From the NCBI RefSeq assembly GCF_002738225.1, contig NZ_PEBQ01000093.1, forward strand, positions 279,784 to 343,783: a stretch of 64,000 bases of DNA, read 5' to 3'. Numbering within the stretch: position 1 is the first letter of the stretch; every line of letters starts with the position of its first letter. Positions 25,953-36,019 of the stretch are shown one piece after another. The DNA is from Acetobacter pomorum (GTDB lineage Bacteria; Pseudomonadota; Alphaproteobacteria; Acetobacterales; Acetobacteraceae). The notes beneath the pieces are model-generated. The model made no database searches and was not told where the DNA came from. It worked only from the letters and a program-made list of their open reading frames with translations. Both the position numbers and the translations under genes were made by a program.

Positions 25953-27578
25953 ATGTCAGAAAGCCGATCTGTTCCCGTTTCCGATCTTCCGCGTGCCTGG
26001 CCTTTTGAGGAGGCGCGCAAACTAGCCGATCATGTTGGGGTGCGCAGCATTGCCAACGGTGAGGACGATGCACGCCCGGCGTTGCTGGAAACGGGCTATG
26101 GCCCTTCCGGCCTGCCGCATATTGGCACGTTTGGCGAGGTTGCGCGCACATCCTGGGTGCGGCAGGCCTATACAGCCCTAACAGGCCGCCCCTCGCGCCT
26201 GCTGGCTTTTTCCGATGATATGGATGCCCTGCGCAAGGTGCCCGATAACGTGCCCCAGCGCGATATGCTGGAAAAATATATTGGCCAGCCTCTTTCCCGT
26301 GTGCCGGACCCGTTTGGCACGCACGAATCGTTTGCAGCGCATAACAACGCCCGCCTGTGCGCATTTTTGGATAGCTTCGGCTTTGAATACGAATTTGCGT
26401 CTTCCACCCAGTATTATACCTCCGGCCGGTTTGATGCCGCACTCCGCCGCGTGCTGGAAGTGCATGATGAGATTCTAAAGGTTATTCTGCCCACCTTGGG
26501 GCCAGACAGGCGCGCCACCTATTCCCCCGTTTTGCCGCTTCACCCACGCACGGGTGAGGTGATGCAGGTGAAGATGGACGCCATAGATGCCGCTGCGGGC
26601 ACTGTGCGCTGGACAGATCCTTCAAACGGTGAGGTGTTTGAAACACCCGTAACCGGCGGCCATGCTAAAATGCAGTGGAAGGCTGACTGGGCTATGCGTT
26701 GGTATGCGCTGGGTGTTGATTATGAAATGTCTGGCAAGGATCTGATAGACAGCGTGCGGCTTTCTGGCCGTATCTGCAAGATTCTGGGCGGCACACCCCC
26801 CGCAGGGCTGACATATGAGCTGTTTTTGGATGAAAACGGTCAGAAGATTTCCAAATCCAAAGGCAACGGGCTTTCTGTTGAAGAATGGCTGCGTTACGCC
26901 CCGCCGGAAAGCCTTGGGCAGTTCATGTTCAACCAGCCGCAGAGGGCTAAGCGGTTGTATTTTGATGTCATCCCCAAAACGGCGGATGAATATCTGACAC
27001 ATGTTGATAAGGCCAAGGTTCTGCAGGCCGAAAACCCCAAGGGGAATGACCTGCGCGCCAACCCGGCATGGTTTATCCATAAAGGCCATATTCCTGAAGA
27101 TGCCGGCAGCCCAGTGCCGTTTAGCATGTTGCTGAACCTTGCCAGCGTGGCCAATGCAGAAACGCCAGAAGTGTTGTGGGGCTTTATCCGCCGGTATGAT
27201 GCTGCTGTCTCACCCGAAACGCACCCCATGCTGGCGTGTCTGGTGAAGCATGCAGTAGTGTATTACGCAGATTTCGTGCGCCCGACCAAAACCTTCCGCG
27301 CGCCAACAGAGCAGGAACGCGCCGCCCTGAGCGATCTGGCAGAATGCCTGCGCGGGTATGAGGGTGAGGCCGCAGATGCCGCCACATTGCAGAACCTTGT
27401 GTTTGAGGTTGGCAAGCGCCATGCGTTTGAACCGCTGCGCAGCTGGTTTACCTGTTTGTATGAAGTGCTGCTGGGCCAGAAGGAAGGGCCACGCTTTGGT
27501 GGTTTTGTGGCCCTGTATGGCGTGGCAGAAACCGTGGCGCTGATAGATACGGCGCTCCTGCGTGAGACGCAGGTTTAA
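25953..27578 (+). CDS. lysS: Lysyl-tRNA synthetase, class I
   Basis: Class I LysRS, typical of archaea and many alphaproteobacteria and unrelated to the class II enzyme of E. coli. The HIGH signature is PHIGTFGE (near residue 55) and the KMSKS signature is KISKSKG. The 541-residue length and the all-helical C-terminal anticodon-binding domain are normal. mprF, which uses Lys-tRNA as donor, follows 20 bp later, so the two are probably co-transcribed. Confidence 0.95.
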   Translation: MSESRSVPVSDLPRAWPFEEARKLADHVGVRSIANGEDDARPALLETGYGPSGLPHIGTFGEVARTSWVRQAYTALTGRPSRLLAFSDDMDALRKVPDNVPQRDMLEKYIGQPLSRVPDPFGTHESFAAHNNARLCAFLDSFGFEYEFASSTQYYTSGRFDAALRRVLEVHDEILKVILPTLGPDRRATYSPVLPLHPRTGEVMQVKMDAIDAAAGTVRWTDPSNGEVFETPVTGGHAKMQWKADWAMRWYALGVDYEMSGKDLIDSVRLSGRICKILGGTPPAGLTYELFLDENGQKISKSKGNGLSVEEWLRYAPPESLGQFMFNQPQRAKRLYFDVIPKTADEYLTHVDKAKVLQAENPKGNDLRANPAWFIHKGHIPEDAGSPVPFSMLLNLASVANAETPEVLWGFIRRYDAAVSPETHPMLACLVKHAVVYYADFVRPTKTFRAPTEQERAALSDLAECLRGYEGEAADAATLQNLVFEVGKRHAFEPLRSWFTCLYEVLLGQKEGPRFGGFVALYGVAETVALIDTALLRETQV

Positions 27579-27598
27579 AACGTAGCGCCGCAAGTTAC

Positions 27599-29686
27599 AT
27601 GACGCAGACCTCACCCCCACCAGCTCCTCCCCCTTCGCTTTCAGGCAGAGGGAGATGGAAAAAGTGGCTTAAGCATCTGCCGCATATTCTTGGCTTACTG
27701 CTTATGGTGGCTGCCATTGTGGTGGTGCAGCACGAACTGCGGCACCTGCGCATTTCAGACATCCGCCACGCCATGGAGGCCATTCCGGCCCGACAGATGT
27801 GGATGGCGGTTGGCTGCACGCTGCTGTCTTACTTTATCCTCTCTTTTTATGATCAACTGGCCGTCATTCAAGTTGGGTATAGTAAGCTGCCTTTCCGGCG
27901 TGCGGCTTTTGCAGCGTTCTGCTCTTATGTGCTTTCGCACAATCTGGGCTTTTCTGCTGTGTCCGGTGCTGCGGTGCGGTACCGGCTTTACCGTAATTGG
28001 GGCGTTAATTCCTTTGCCATAGCCCAGATTATTGCCTTCTGCTCCGCCACTTACCTACTGGGGGCTGCGGTGCTGATAGGCGCCGTGCTGATCTGGGAAC
28101 CAACAGTGTTGCCGGGTATTGGCCACCGCGTGCCAGCATCTGTGCTGGCGGTTATTGGTGCGCTGATGTGGTGCGGCGTTGCTGCATATATCGGCATGGC
28201 GTTCAAGGTGCGGGAGTTCCGCTTTCGCAAATGGGTGGTGGAGCTGCCGTCTCCTCGTATGGCCATCATGCAGACATTGGTGGCTACGGCAGAGGTGGCC
28301 GCCACAGCCAGCATTGCTTTTGTGTTGCTGCCTGCCGGTACCGGGGTGGATTTTGGCTCGTTTCTGGCCATTTACATAGCTTCTTATACAGCCGGGCTGG
28401 TGGCCAGTGTGCCGGGCGGTCTGGGTGTGTTTGATGGCGCCATGTTGCTGGCATTGGGCCCATATATGCCCGCGCCGCAGATTTTGGGCATGGTGCTGAT
28501 TTTCCGGCTTTTCTATTACATTATTCCGCTGTTTCTGGCGGGGATCATGTTTTCCGGGCATGAGCTGTTTTTGCGTGGTGACGCCGCGCTGGCAGAAAAG
28601 AAAAACCGCAAGATACAAAAAAGCCCCGATGCGCCAGCGGCTCCAGCTCCCGCACAGCGCAGGCCCAGCCAGGTGGTGCGGGAAAGTGAAGCCGCTTTTT
28701 CTGTGGCTGTGGCAACGGGCACGGTTTCATTTTGCGGGGTGATGCTGATTTGTCTGGTTATGCTGGACCCCGTGCCCAAATTTGCCATGGTGCCAGAAAG
28801 CCTGCTGACAATGGCCCGTGTGGGGGGCAACTATGTGCTCTCTCTTATGGGGGTTGTGCTTATCAGTCTGGCTATCGGGCTTTCCCAGCGGGTCACGCTG
28901 GCATGGCGCGGGGCGCTGTATCTGTTGCTTACGGCTGCTGTGCTTACGTTTTTGCGTGGCAATACATTTTTTGTGCCGGTTATGCTGGGGCTTTCCGCAC
29001 TGTTTATTGCGCCTTTCCGCTCCTGCTATTACCGACATGCCCGGCTTTTGAGCGAGCCTCTGTCCACCGGTACGTTGCTTTCCCTGCTGCTGCTGTTTGG
29101 GTGCGTTATTGCACTGGCAACGCGGCATGATACATCAGGCAGCTGGTGGCAGATGATGCTGGCAACACAGGCGCGGGGCTCGGTGCGGTGGACAATCGCC
29201 CTTTCCGTAGGGTTGGCGCTCATTGTTGTGGCCCGTCTGATGTGGCCGGGGCGCATTGCCGTGCGTGAGTGGGATGAGGATGCCTACACGCATTACAAAA
29301 ATCTGGATCACGCCTTGCCGGATATTCAGGCTTTTCACCCTCAGGGATATGTGACGGGGGAGGCGGGGGAGGCCATTTTGCCGCTTTATCGGCGTGATGC
29401 CTATTTGGTGGCGTTGGGTGACCCGGCGGGAGAAGAAACAGACAGTATTTCCGCTATCTGGAAATTGCGGGATCTGGCTTTGCAGGAAGGCCTGAAACCT
29501 GTGTTCTGGCAGGTGGGTCATGACTTCCTGCGTATTTACGATGATATCGGATTAAGTGTATGGGCACTTAATGATGGCAGCGGATTTAATTTCTGCTATC
29601 CAGCAGATGATATCGGGCAGGCATCACGGTTTGTAAAAAAGTACAAGGGTGGTGCAGGCAATTTGGTGCCATCAGATTTTTCATGA
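27599..29686 (+). CDS. mprF: MprF-like phosphatidylglycerol lysyltransferase/flippase, C-terminally shortened
   Basis: MprF transfers an amino acid from aminoacyl-tRNA to phosphatidylglycerol and flips the product, giving resistance to cationic peptides. The 695-residue protein has the full N-terminal flippase region (about residues 25-330, with the AGLVASVPGGLGVFDGAML signature), a second helical block, and only the first part of the cytosolic DUF2156 synthase domain (from about residue 595: QGYVTGEAGEAILPLYRRDA). Family members usually extend about 150 residues further. The frame ends within the domain, followed by marC 57 bp later. It may be flippase only, or functionally altered. lysS lies directly upstream. 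Confidence 0.82.
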   Translation: MTQTSPPPAPPPSLSGRGRWKKWLKHLPHILGLLLMVAAIVVVQHELRHLRISDIRHAMEAIPARQMWMAVGCTLLSYFILSFYDQLAVIQVGYSKLPFRRAAFAAFCSYVLSHNLGFSAVSGAAVRYRLYRNWGVNSFAIAQIIAFCSATYLLGAAVLIGAVLIWEPTVLPGIGHRVPASVLAVIGALMWCGVAAYIGMAFKVREFRFRKWVVELPSPRMAIMQTLVATAEVAATASIAFVLLPAGTGVDFGSFLAIYIASYTAGLVASVPGGLGVFDGAMLLALGPYMPAPQILGMVLIFRLFYYIIPLFLAGIMFSGHELFLRGDAALAEKKNRKIQKSPDAPAAPAPAQRRPSQVVRESEAAFSVAVATGTVSFCGVMLICLVMLDPVPKFAMVPESLLTMARVGGNYVLSLMGVVLISLAIGLSQRVTLAWRGALYLLLTAAVLTFLRGNTFFVPVMLGLSALFIAPFRSCYYRHARLLSEPLSTGTLLSLLLLFGCVIALATRHDTSGSWWQMMLATQARGSVRWTIALSVGLALIVVARLMWPGRIAVREWDEDAYTHYKNLDHALPDIQAFHPQGYVTGEAGEAILPLYRRDAYLVALGDPAGEETDSISAIWKLRDLALQEGLKPVFWQVGHDFLRIYDDIGLSVWALNDGSGFNFCYPADDIGQASRFVKKYKGGAGNLVPSDFS

Positions 29687-29743
29687 TCAAATGGTGTTTC
29701 CTTGGGTAGCGGGCAGATGCCTTAGACAAAGTGGTAAGGGGTT

Positions 29744-30481
29744 ATGTCAGCTCATTTTCCCGCAATGCTGTTAACGGCAACAGCATTCACATCTTCCATT
29801 TCCTCGTTTCTGCTGGCGTTTCCTGCGCTGTTTTCCATTGTAAACCCGTTTGGGGCGGCGCTTATTTTTGCGCAGGCCACCGCGGGCCGTTCTCAAACGG
29901 AAATTATGGCGCTGGCGCGGCTGGTGTCTTTTTATTCCTTCTGCCTCATTATGGTCTCGCTCTGGTTAGGCAGCATCGTACTGGCGTTTTTTGGCATTAC
30001 CGTTAACGCCCTGCGTGTTGCAGGCGGACTGGTTGTAGCCGTGCGTGCGTGGGATTTATTGCAAAGCCCGGAAACGGTTGAAGCCCAAAAGGAAAAACAG
30101 GCTCTGCAAGGTGGCCGCACTGTTATGGCACCTAACTGGGCAGATGCTGCGTTTTTCCCGCTTGCTATGCCCTTTACGGTAGGGCCGGGCACCATTGCCG
30201 TGGCGATTGCCCTTGGTTCGGGTTGCCCATCAGATGAACCTTTCTGGGCTTACAGCATAGGCACCACCTTGGCAGGCGTTTGCGTGGTGGCCATTGTGTG
30301 GGCGGCCTATTCTGGCGCAGATAAACTGGTTTCCATGCTGGGGGTAACAGGCACGCGTATTGTCAGCCGTATGGCTGCGCTGGTTCTGCTGTGCATTGGT
30401 GTACAGATTTTGGCGGCTGGCGTGCAGGGCTTTGCCACAGATATGTGGCGGCACCTGCTTGCCGTAAAAGTGCACGGATAA
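29744..30481 (+). CDS. MarC family integral membrane protein
   Basis: A 245-residue protein with about six helices of the MarC/UPF0056 family. Signature segments are FPALFSIVNPFGAALIF near the N terminus and PLAMPFTVGPGTIAVAI in the middle. Despite the name, no drug-export role has been established for the family. The 57-bp spacing from mprF is consistent with a shared transcript. Confidence 0.9.
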   Translation: MSAHFPAMLLTATAFTSSISSFLLAFPALFSIVNPFGAALIFAQATAGRSQTEIMALARLVSFYSFCLIMVSLWLGSIVLAFFGITVNALRVAGGLVVAVRAWDLLQSPETVEAQKEKQALQGGRTVMAPNWADAAFFPLAMPFTVGPGTIAVAIALGSGCPSDEPFWAYSIGTTLAGVCVVAIVWAAYSGADKLVSMLGVTGTRIVSRMAALVLLCIGVQILAAGVQGFATDMWRHLLAVKVHG

Positions 30482-30496
30482 CACGCTTAAAGGGCG

Positions 30497-31318
30497 TTAC
30501 TCTGCCACCAGTTGCGTTACACAGCTTTCATATGCACCTAGCACGTGTTGCAGGCGCTCCAGCTGCGTACCTGCCTGTTCAGCAAAGCCAAAGGGTGGGC
30601 GCACAATCAGCAACCCTGCGCCATTGAGCTGGTCCGGGTTATGGGGTGGGCGCATAAGCAATTCCGCCACGCAGATATTGCGAATACCGGCACCCACCAA
30701 CGTTTCATGAAAAATACGCACTGGTGTGCGATGCTTGATGGGGTACCAGATGGCAATAATGGCATTGGCAAAGCGTGTTTGAATAGTTTGCACAGCTTGT
30801 GCAAGACGATTAAATTCGCCTTGTTCCTCAAATGGCGGATCAATCAGCACAAGCCCGCGTTTGGCTGTTTTGGGGGGTAAGAGGGCGCGCAGGGCTTCGT
30901 AAGCATCGCGCTCATGCACGGTTACATTCGGAGTATTAGTAAACAGCCGATAGAGGGTACGCTTATCCTCTGGGTGTTTTTCGCAGCAGATCAGCGTATC
31001 CTGAGCCCGCAGCATTTGTGCAATAATGAGCGGAGATCCGGGATAAAACTGAGGGCCGCCTGCCAGCCTGACCTGTGCTAGCCAATCAGCCAGTGGGCTT
31101 GATGGAGGTTCATCCCACAATTTGCCAATGCCATCGCGCCATTCCTGCGTTTTTTCGGCTTCTGGGCTGTGCAGATCATAGCGCCCGATTCCGGCATGTG
31201 TATCCAGCACCATAAAGGGTGCGGGTTTGCGCAAAAAACTTTGCAGCAGGGTAACAAGTAGGGCGTGCTTCATGCAGTCGGCAAAGTTGCCGGCATGATA
31301 GGCGTGGCGGTAATTCAT
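30497..31318 (-). CDS. rlmJ: 23S rRNA (adenine2030-N6)-methyltransferase
   Basis: Methylates A2030 of 23S rRNA. The 273-residue protein starts with the very conserved MNYRHAYHAGNFADCMKHA, has the SAM-site LDTHAGIGRYDL and the catalytic DPPFE motif. It is convergent with marC across 15 bp. The AT-rich island begins immediately upstream of its start. Confidence 0.94.
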   Translation of the reverse strand: MNYRHAYHAGNFADCMKHALLVTLLQSFLRKPAPFMVLDTHAGIGRYDLHSPEAEKTQEWRDGIGKLWDEPPSSPLADWLAQVRLAGGPQFYPGSPLIIAQMLRAQDTLICCEKHPEDKRTLYRLFTNTPNVTVHERDAYEALRALLPPKTAKRGLVLIDPPFEEQGEFNRLAQAVQTIQTRFANAIIAIWYPIKHRTPVRIFHETLVGAGIRNICVAELLMRPPHNPDQLNGAGLLIVRPPFGFAEQAGTQLERLQHVLGAYESCVTQLVAE

Positions 31319-31657
31319 GTAGGCAACCTCTTTATTTTATTAAGTTAGAATATTTTTCTCAAATATTATTCACAAGAAAAATTGGCAATAGACGAAGTTG
31401 ATATCATGATTAATTAATGAGTATATGATGGATATTATTACATGATAACTCGATTTATTAATTTTCGTACACGTTATTCTTAATTTTAATTCTGTGCCCA
31501 TCAAATAAAGTAAAAATGTTTCTCTGTGTTAAATAATTATTTCATAACTGTCTATATTTGACAGATAAGAATGTAGGTTTCTTTCTTGGTGGGTTTGAAA
31601 TATAAGAATGTTTACAAGAGCAGGCAAAGCTAGAAACAACTATAAGGTATATTCATT
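31319..31657. other. AT-rich intergenic region at the left edge of an accessory island
   Basis: 339 bp with a sharp fall in GC and no credible coding frame. A TTGACA lies at 31557, but no convincing -10 hexamer at the right distance was found. It probably supplies the promoter of the following glycosyltransferase. No insertion-sequence ends or tRNA are visible. Confidence 0.5.
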
Positions 31658-33427
31658 ATGATTATTCAGGATTTTCATGGTAATTTCCTGTCCGTTGTAA
31701 ATGGACATCTTGTTTCGACCCGTAAAAAATCTGATCTCGGTGTGATGATTTCCGGAAAAAACTTTATTTTTTACGATAAAAATCAATTTGAGAATTTTTC
31801 TGTTTGCGAAGGAGGAAGAAGTGTTTGTGGGCATGCATTTGCGGCATCCATAAATGAAGATGGAAATATAAGTTTTCTCCACTTGGAAACAGGAAAAATA
31901 TTATCTGGAATACCTTGTCAAGAAGATCATGATTATCAGGTCTGTGGATTGAGAGATGAGAAATATGACTGGGAAATATTTTCCATTCATCTTGAATCTG
32001 ATGCAGAAAACATAGAAGACGTTATAGAAGAGCGTTTTTTTTGCAATCCAGGTTCAATAACGGTAGCAGAAATTACTAAAATAATAGAAAGCAAATTATC
32101 AGATAGAAAAAAGAAGATATTGCTTTCTGCCCTGTTAGCTGCATTTGAACTCGATTTTCAAAAACCGCTTTGTGAATGTATTGAAAAAATAGACGTTTTT
32201 TCAAAAATTATTATTGATCTTCTTGTAGATAATGAAGAGATAAAAAAATCTCTCATAGAACTTATGCTTTGGATGAGATTAGGTCGGGGTGAAGAATATT
32301 ATTACGATATATCAGGAAAGTTTTTGGGTTTTGATAAAACGAGCCATAGTGGATATGAATTAAATACAGAAGAAACCCTCCTTCATTGTCTGAGAAGAAA
32401 TATTTCTCCAATAAAAAAATCATGTATTGTAACAACCATAAAAAATGAAGGTGTTTATATACTTGACTGGATAGCTCATCATAAAGCTATGGGTTTTGAA
32501 AAAATATTTATTTATAGTAATGACAATACTGATAATTCAGATAATTTATTGAAAATTTTGTCGGATAAAAAAATAATTACATGGTTAAAAAGTACGGCTG
32601 CTCCGGGTGCTAATGCTCAGGGGCAAAGTTATTCTCATGCTTTGATGTTTAATAAAGAAATATTAAACTATGAATGGTCAGCTTTTGTTGATATGGATGA
32701 ATTTTTCTGTGTCAATAAATCAAAATTTTTCAATATTAATGAATTTCTTCTTTGGCATAGCCAATCCAGAGAAGATTGTATTTGTATAAATTGGTGTTTT
32801 GTAAGTCCGAGCAATCAAAGCCGTTTTCGCCAAGACCCCATTTTTTCCAGATTTGATGTATATGGTGGCATAGATCAGCACATTAAATCCTGCTTCAGGC
32901 CGCATTTCTTTCATGGTTCTCATCCTCATTACCCAATATCAAGCAGTATTTATAATCCTATCTTTGTGGAATCTGATAAATCAGCGCATACATCTTTGCT
33001 GGGTCCTATTAGAGGAGAGAAAGCTTTTTCTGATTTCCCAACAGGGTCTGATGCAATAGTTTATCATTATTTTCTAAAATCAGCCGAAGAGTTTGTGTGG
33101 AAATTTTCTCGAAATAGAGGCGATTATCCTAATGTAGTTGATGATATCTATATAAATATAGAAGATATGGTATCTTTCTCTTCTCACTTTTTTCAGGAAT
33201 ATAAACAGACTCATAGTAACGAGACCGGAAAATTGATGCTTGCATCTCGTGAAGAGAGCATAAAAGAACGAGAAAAATTACTGGAAGATGCTGATATTTT
33301 ACATGCGTATAATTTAATATTATCTTCTTACAAAGAAAGAATGGAGAAATTGTTACAATTATGTAAAACCTATGAGGGGAAATACGAGAATTGTAGCCGT
33401 CTTCTAAATATAATAGAAAACGATTAA
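31658..33427 (+). CDS. Glycosyltransferase (GT92/DUF23-like) with unknown N-terminal domain, horizontally acquired
   Basis: A 589-residue protein in very AT-rich DNA. The glycosyltransferase domain spans about residues 245-480, beginning CIVTTIKNEGVYILDWIAHH and carrying the DxD-type metal motif FVDMDEFF. This pattern belongs to the GT92-like group (Pfam Glyco_tranf_2_4). Residues 1-110 (FHGNFLSVVNGHLVSTRK at the start) look like a beta-rich, possibly trefoil, domain. A C-terminal helical region follows. The low GC and isolation among core genes point to transfer. A related transferase lies at 51473-52819. Acceptor and donor sugar are unknown; a role in surface polysaccharide is likely. Confidence 0.75.
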   Translation: MIIQDFHGNFLSVVNGHLVSTRKKSDLGVMISGKNFIFYDKNQFENFSVCEGGRSVCGHAFAASINEDGNISFLHLETGKILSGIPCQEDHDYQVCGLRDEKYDWEIFSIHLESDAENIEDVIEERFFCNPGSITVAEITKIIESKLSDRKKKILLSALLAAFELDFQKPLCECIEKIDVFSKIIIDLLVDNEEIKKSLIELMLWMRLGRGEEYYYDISGKFLGFDKTSHSGYELNTEETLLHCLRRNISPIKKSCIVTTIKNEGVYILDWIAHHKAMGFEKIFIYSNDNTDNSDNLLKILSDKKIITWLKSTAAPGANAQGQSYSHALMFNKEILNYEWSAFVDMDEFFCVNKSKFFNINEFLLWHSQSREDCICINWCFVSPSNQSRFRQDPIFSRFDVYGGIDQHIKSCFRPHFFHGSHPHYPISSSIYNPIFVESDKSAHTSLLGPIRGEKAFSDFPTGSDAIVYHYFLKSAEEFVWKFSRNRGDYPNVVDDIYINIEDMVSFSSHFFQEYKQTHSNETGKLMLASREESIKEREKLLEDADILHAYNLILSSYKERMEKLLQLCKTYEGKYENCSRLLNIIEND

Positions 33428-33684
33428 TAGGTCTTGGTTATTGTGCAGTATTTCATTCTTTGAATCTCTGAGGATGAAATACTGCGAGTGGTCAGTTTTG
33501 GGTGCTGCCAATCAAGTTTCAGGTTCGTCAGGGTATAGGTCTGAAATATGGATTATTGGCATTTCAGACACTGCATCGCACTGTTTGAGTCGAGGGCAAT
33601 GTAAAAAATATTGCCAAAACGCTTAGATGTGTAATGCCCTCTCTCAGTTCAGATATAGGAGAGGGAATTACACATAACCAAAAT
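33428..33684. repeat. Two large inverted repeats between the glycosyltransferase and tsaD
   Basis: The 257-bp gap holds a perfect 12-bp inverted repeat (33445-33456 with 33474-33485) and a second of 17 bp with one mismatch (33627-33643 with 33659-33675). Neither is followed by a clear T run. They could act as terminators of the two convergent genes or be remnants of a small mobile element. No coding frame is convincing here. Confidence 0.5.
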
Positions 33685-34791
33685 TCATATGCCAGATGTT
33701 TCTGCCTCAAAACGGCTGGCCATATCTTCCAGCGGCCAGCGCGGGCGGGGGCGTAGGGCATGATCGTTTAAGGGGGGCAGATTACGTTCTGCGGATTCTT
33801 GCCATGTTTCCAGTGCGGCCCAGCCCACCATAACGGCGTTATCTGTGCACAGGCGCAAAGGCGGAGCGGCAAAGCGCAGGCCACGTTGTGCGGCTGTTTT
33901 TTCCAGCGCAGCACGTAAAACCGTGTTTGCAGCCACGCCACCGGCCGCCACCAGCAGTTTGGCTTCGGGCATCATATCCAGCGCATGTTCAATACGATCT
34001 GTGACCACATCGGCTACGGCCTGCTGAAAAGAGGCTGCCAGATCTGCGGCAAACTGCCGGGGCAGAGGGGCCGTGCCAAAAGGTGCGAGCTTTTGGGAAA
34101 TGGCGGTTTTTAGCCCGGAAAAAGAAAAATCGCACCCTTCACGCCGCCAGAGTGGGCGGGGCAGGGAAATGGCTTTAGGGTTGCCCTCACGCGCCAGTTT
34201 TTCCAGCTCCGGGCCGCCGGGCCAGTCAAGGCCCAGCATTTTGGCAACCTTATCAAAGGCTTCCCCTGCGGCATCATCAATCGTGCCGCCCAGTTTGCGG
34301 TAATGGCCCACACCTTCTACAGCAATGCACTGGCAATGGCCGCCAGAAACCAGCAGCAGCAGGTAGGGGAAGGGGGCACCATCGGGCACAATGCCGGGCA
34401 GGCGGGCCGTGAGGGCATGGGCCTCGACATGGTTGACCGCTACAAACGGAATGCCCAGCGCCAATGCCAGCCCCTTGGCAAAACCGGTGCCCACAATTAG
34501 CCCGCCAATCAGCCCCGGCCCGGTGCTGGCCGCAATGAAAGACAGAGTCGCAGGAGCGATCTTGGCATCCTGTAATGTGGCCTTAACCAGATTCGGCAGC
34601 AGGGCTAGATGGGCGCGGGCGGCAATTTCGGGTACCACGCCACCAAAATCTGCATGCCCGTCCTGAGAAATAACGCGCTGTGCCAGCACGGTGCCATCTG
34701 GGGCCAGAATAGCGCATGCGGTTTCATCGCAAGAAGATTCAATGGCCAATATTGGGCCATCTGGCCTGCGGTTTTGTGCGGTTTCGTTCAT
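33685..34791 (-). CDS. tsaD: tRNA N6-threonylcarbamoyladenosine transferase
   Basis: Transfers the threonylcarbamoyl group to A37 of ANN-decoding tRNAs, acting with TsaB and TsaE. The 368-residue protein has the ESSCDETACA start, the metal motif VNHVEAHALTA (HxxxH), LLVSGGHCQ, GEAFDKVAKMLGL and CTDNAVMVGW. An in-frame TTG 12 codons upstream is possible, but the ATG at 34791 fits family length. It is divergent from hemC, a conserved alphaproteobacterial pairing. Confidence 0.95.
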   Translation of the reverse strand: MNETAQNRRPDGPILAIESSCDETACAILAPDGTVLAQRVISQDGHADFGGVVPEIAARAHLALLPNLVKATLQDAKIAPATLSFIAASTGPGLIGGLIVGTGFAKGLALALGIPFVAVNHVEAHALTARLPGIVPDGAPFPYLLLLVSGGHCQCIAVEGVGHYRKLGGTIDDAAGEAFDKVAKMLGLDWPGGPELEKLAREGNPKAISLPRPLWRREGCDFSFSGLKTAISQKLAPFGTAPLPRQFAADLAASFQQAVADVVTDRIEHALDMMPEAKLLVAAGGVAANTVLRAALEKTAAQRGLRFAAPPLRLCTDNAVMVGWAALETWQESAERNLPPLNDHALRPRPRWPLEDMASRFEAETSGI

Positions 34792-34936
34792 GGACGCACC
34801 ATGCAAAACAGCGTATTCTTCCGCCAACGCAACAGATGGACGGGGGCGGAATGTTTTTTCGGTCGCGCAAGTTTTTCAGACCAGCCGGGCATCATCACTT
34901 CTTGTCCTTTCTCTATTCCCGGTAATAGACACTCTT

Positions 34937-36010
34937 ATGGATTCAGCCTACCCTTCCTCATCCGCCCCTTCTCCTGCGTTGCAGGAACTTGCGGCGGAAG
35001 CGGCGGCCCGCCAGAAAAAGGCGAGTGGCCATTCTGGGCGCCGCACCCTGCCTTTGCGTGTTGGCACGCGGGGTTCGCCCCTCGCGCTGGTGCAAACGCG
35101 CGCCTTTCTTACCACGCTTACACGCTTTTGCCCCGTTTTGCGGGATATGGGCGCGTTTCAGGAGCACCAGATTAACACCACGGGTGATCAGGTGCAAAAT
35201 CGGCGTCTGGCCGAAATTGGTGGTAAGGGCCTGTTTGCAAAGGAAATTCATGAAGCCCTGCTGGATGGGCGGATTGATTTTGCCGTGCACAGCCTCAAGG
35301 ATCTGGAAACCACGCTGCCTCCCGGCCTTGTGCTGGCCTGCACGCTCAAGCGGGAAGATGCGCGTGATGCCCTGATCCTCAGCCCCGGTCTTGCGCAGTC
35401 CGACCCGGATGATCCGTATTCTGCCCTGCCAGAAGGCGCGCTTATTGGCTGCGCATCCGTACGCCGGCAGGCGCAGATGCTGCATGTGCGCCCAGACCTG
35501 AAATTTGGTCTGCTACGCGGCAACGTGCAGACCCGACTCGATAAACTCGCGGCGCATCAGTGTCAGGCCACATTGTTAGCCCTTGCCGGGCTCAAGCGTC
35601 TTGGCATGGCAGAACGCGCCAGCATTGTGCTGGACCCTACAGTTATGGTGCCCGCCGCAGGGCAGGGCATTGTGGGCGTAACTGTGCGTGAAGATGATAT
35701 TGAACTGCGCGAACTGCTCTCTGCGATTGAAGATTATGAGGCCCGCGCCGTCGCCACGGCGGAGCGTTCCTTGCTGGCAGAACTGGATGGCTCCTGCCGC
35801 ACGCCTATTGGTGGGTATGCCCAGCTTCTTCCCGCCGAGGACGGGAAAGACCCCAAACTGCACCTTACGGGCCTTGTGGCGCGTGAAGATGGATCCTTCC
35901 TGTTAAAGCGCAGCATCACGGGCCTGCCTGAAGATGCGGCAAGACTGGGTAAGGAGCTGGGTGAAAGCCTGCGTAAAGATAGCCCAGCCGATATTTTTGA
36001 GGAAAACTGA
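34937..36010 (+). CDS. hemC: Hydroxymethylbilane synthase (porphobilinogen deaminase)
   Basis: Polymerises four porphobilinogens in haem synthesis. The dipyrromethane-cofactor cysteine is in LDGSCRTPIGGYA, and LRVGTRGSPLALVQT, VHSLKDLETTLP and GLLRGNVQTRLDKL are conserved. The 357-residue length includes an about 40-residue non-conserved N-terminal extension (Ser/Pro/Ala/Lys rich). If a later start were used the protein would be about 315 residues, but no better start with a ribosome-binding site is evident. hemD follows nine bases later. Confidence 0.95.
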   Translation: MDSAYPSSSAPSPALQELAAEAAARQKKASGHSGRRTLPLRVGTRGSPLALVQTRAFLTTLTRFCPVLRDMGAFQEHQINTTGDQVQNRRLAEIGGKGLFAKEIHEALLDGRIDFAVHSLKDLETTLPPGLVLACTLKREDARDALILSPGLAQSDPDDPYSALPEGALIGCASVRRQAQMLHVRPDLKFGLLRGNVQTRLDKLAAHQCQATLLALAGLKRLGMAERASIVLDPTVMVPAAGQGIVGVTVREDDIELRELLSAIEDYEARAVATAERSLLAELDGSCRTPIGGYAQLLPAEDGKDPKLHLTGLVAREDGSFLLKRSITGLPEDAARLGKELGESLRKDSPADIFEEN

Positions 36011-36019
36011 GGTCAGGCC

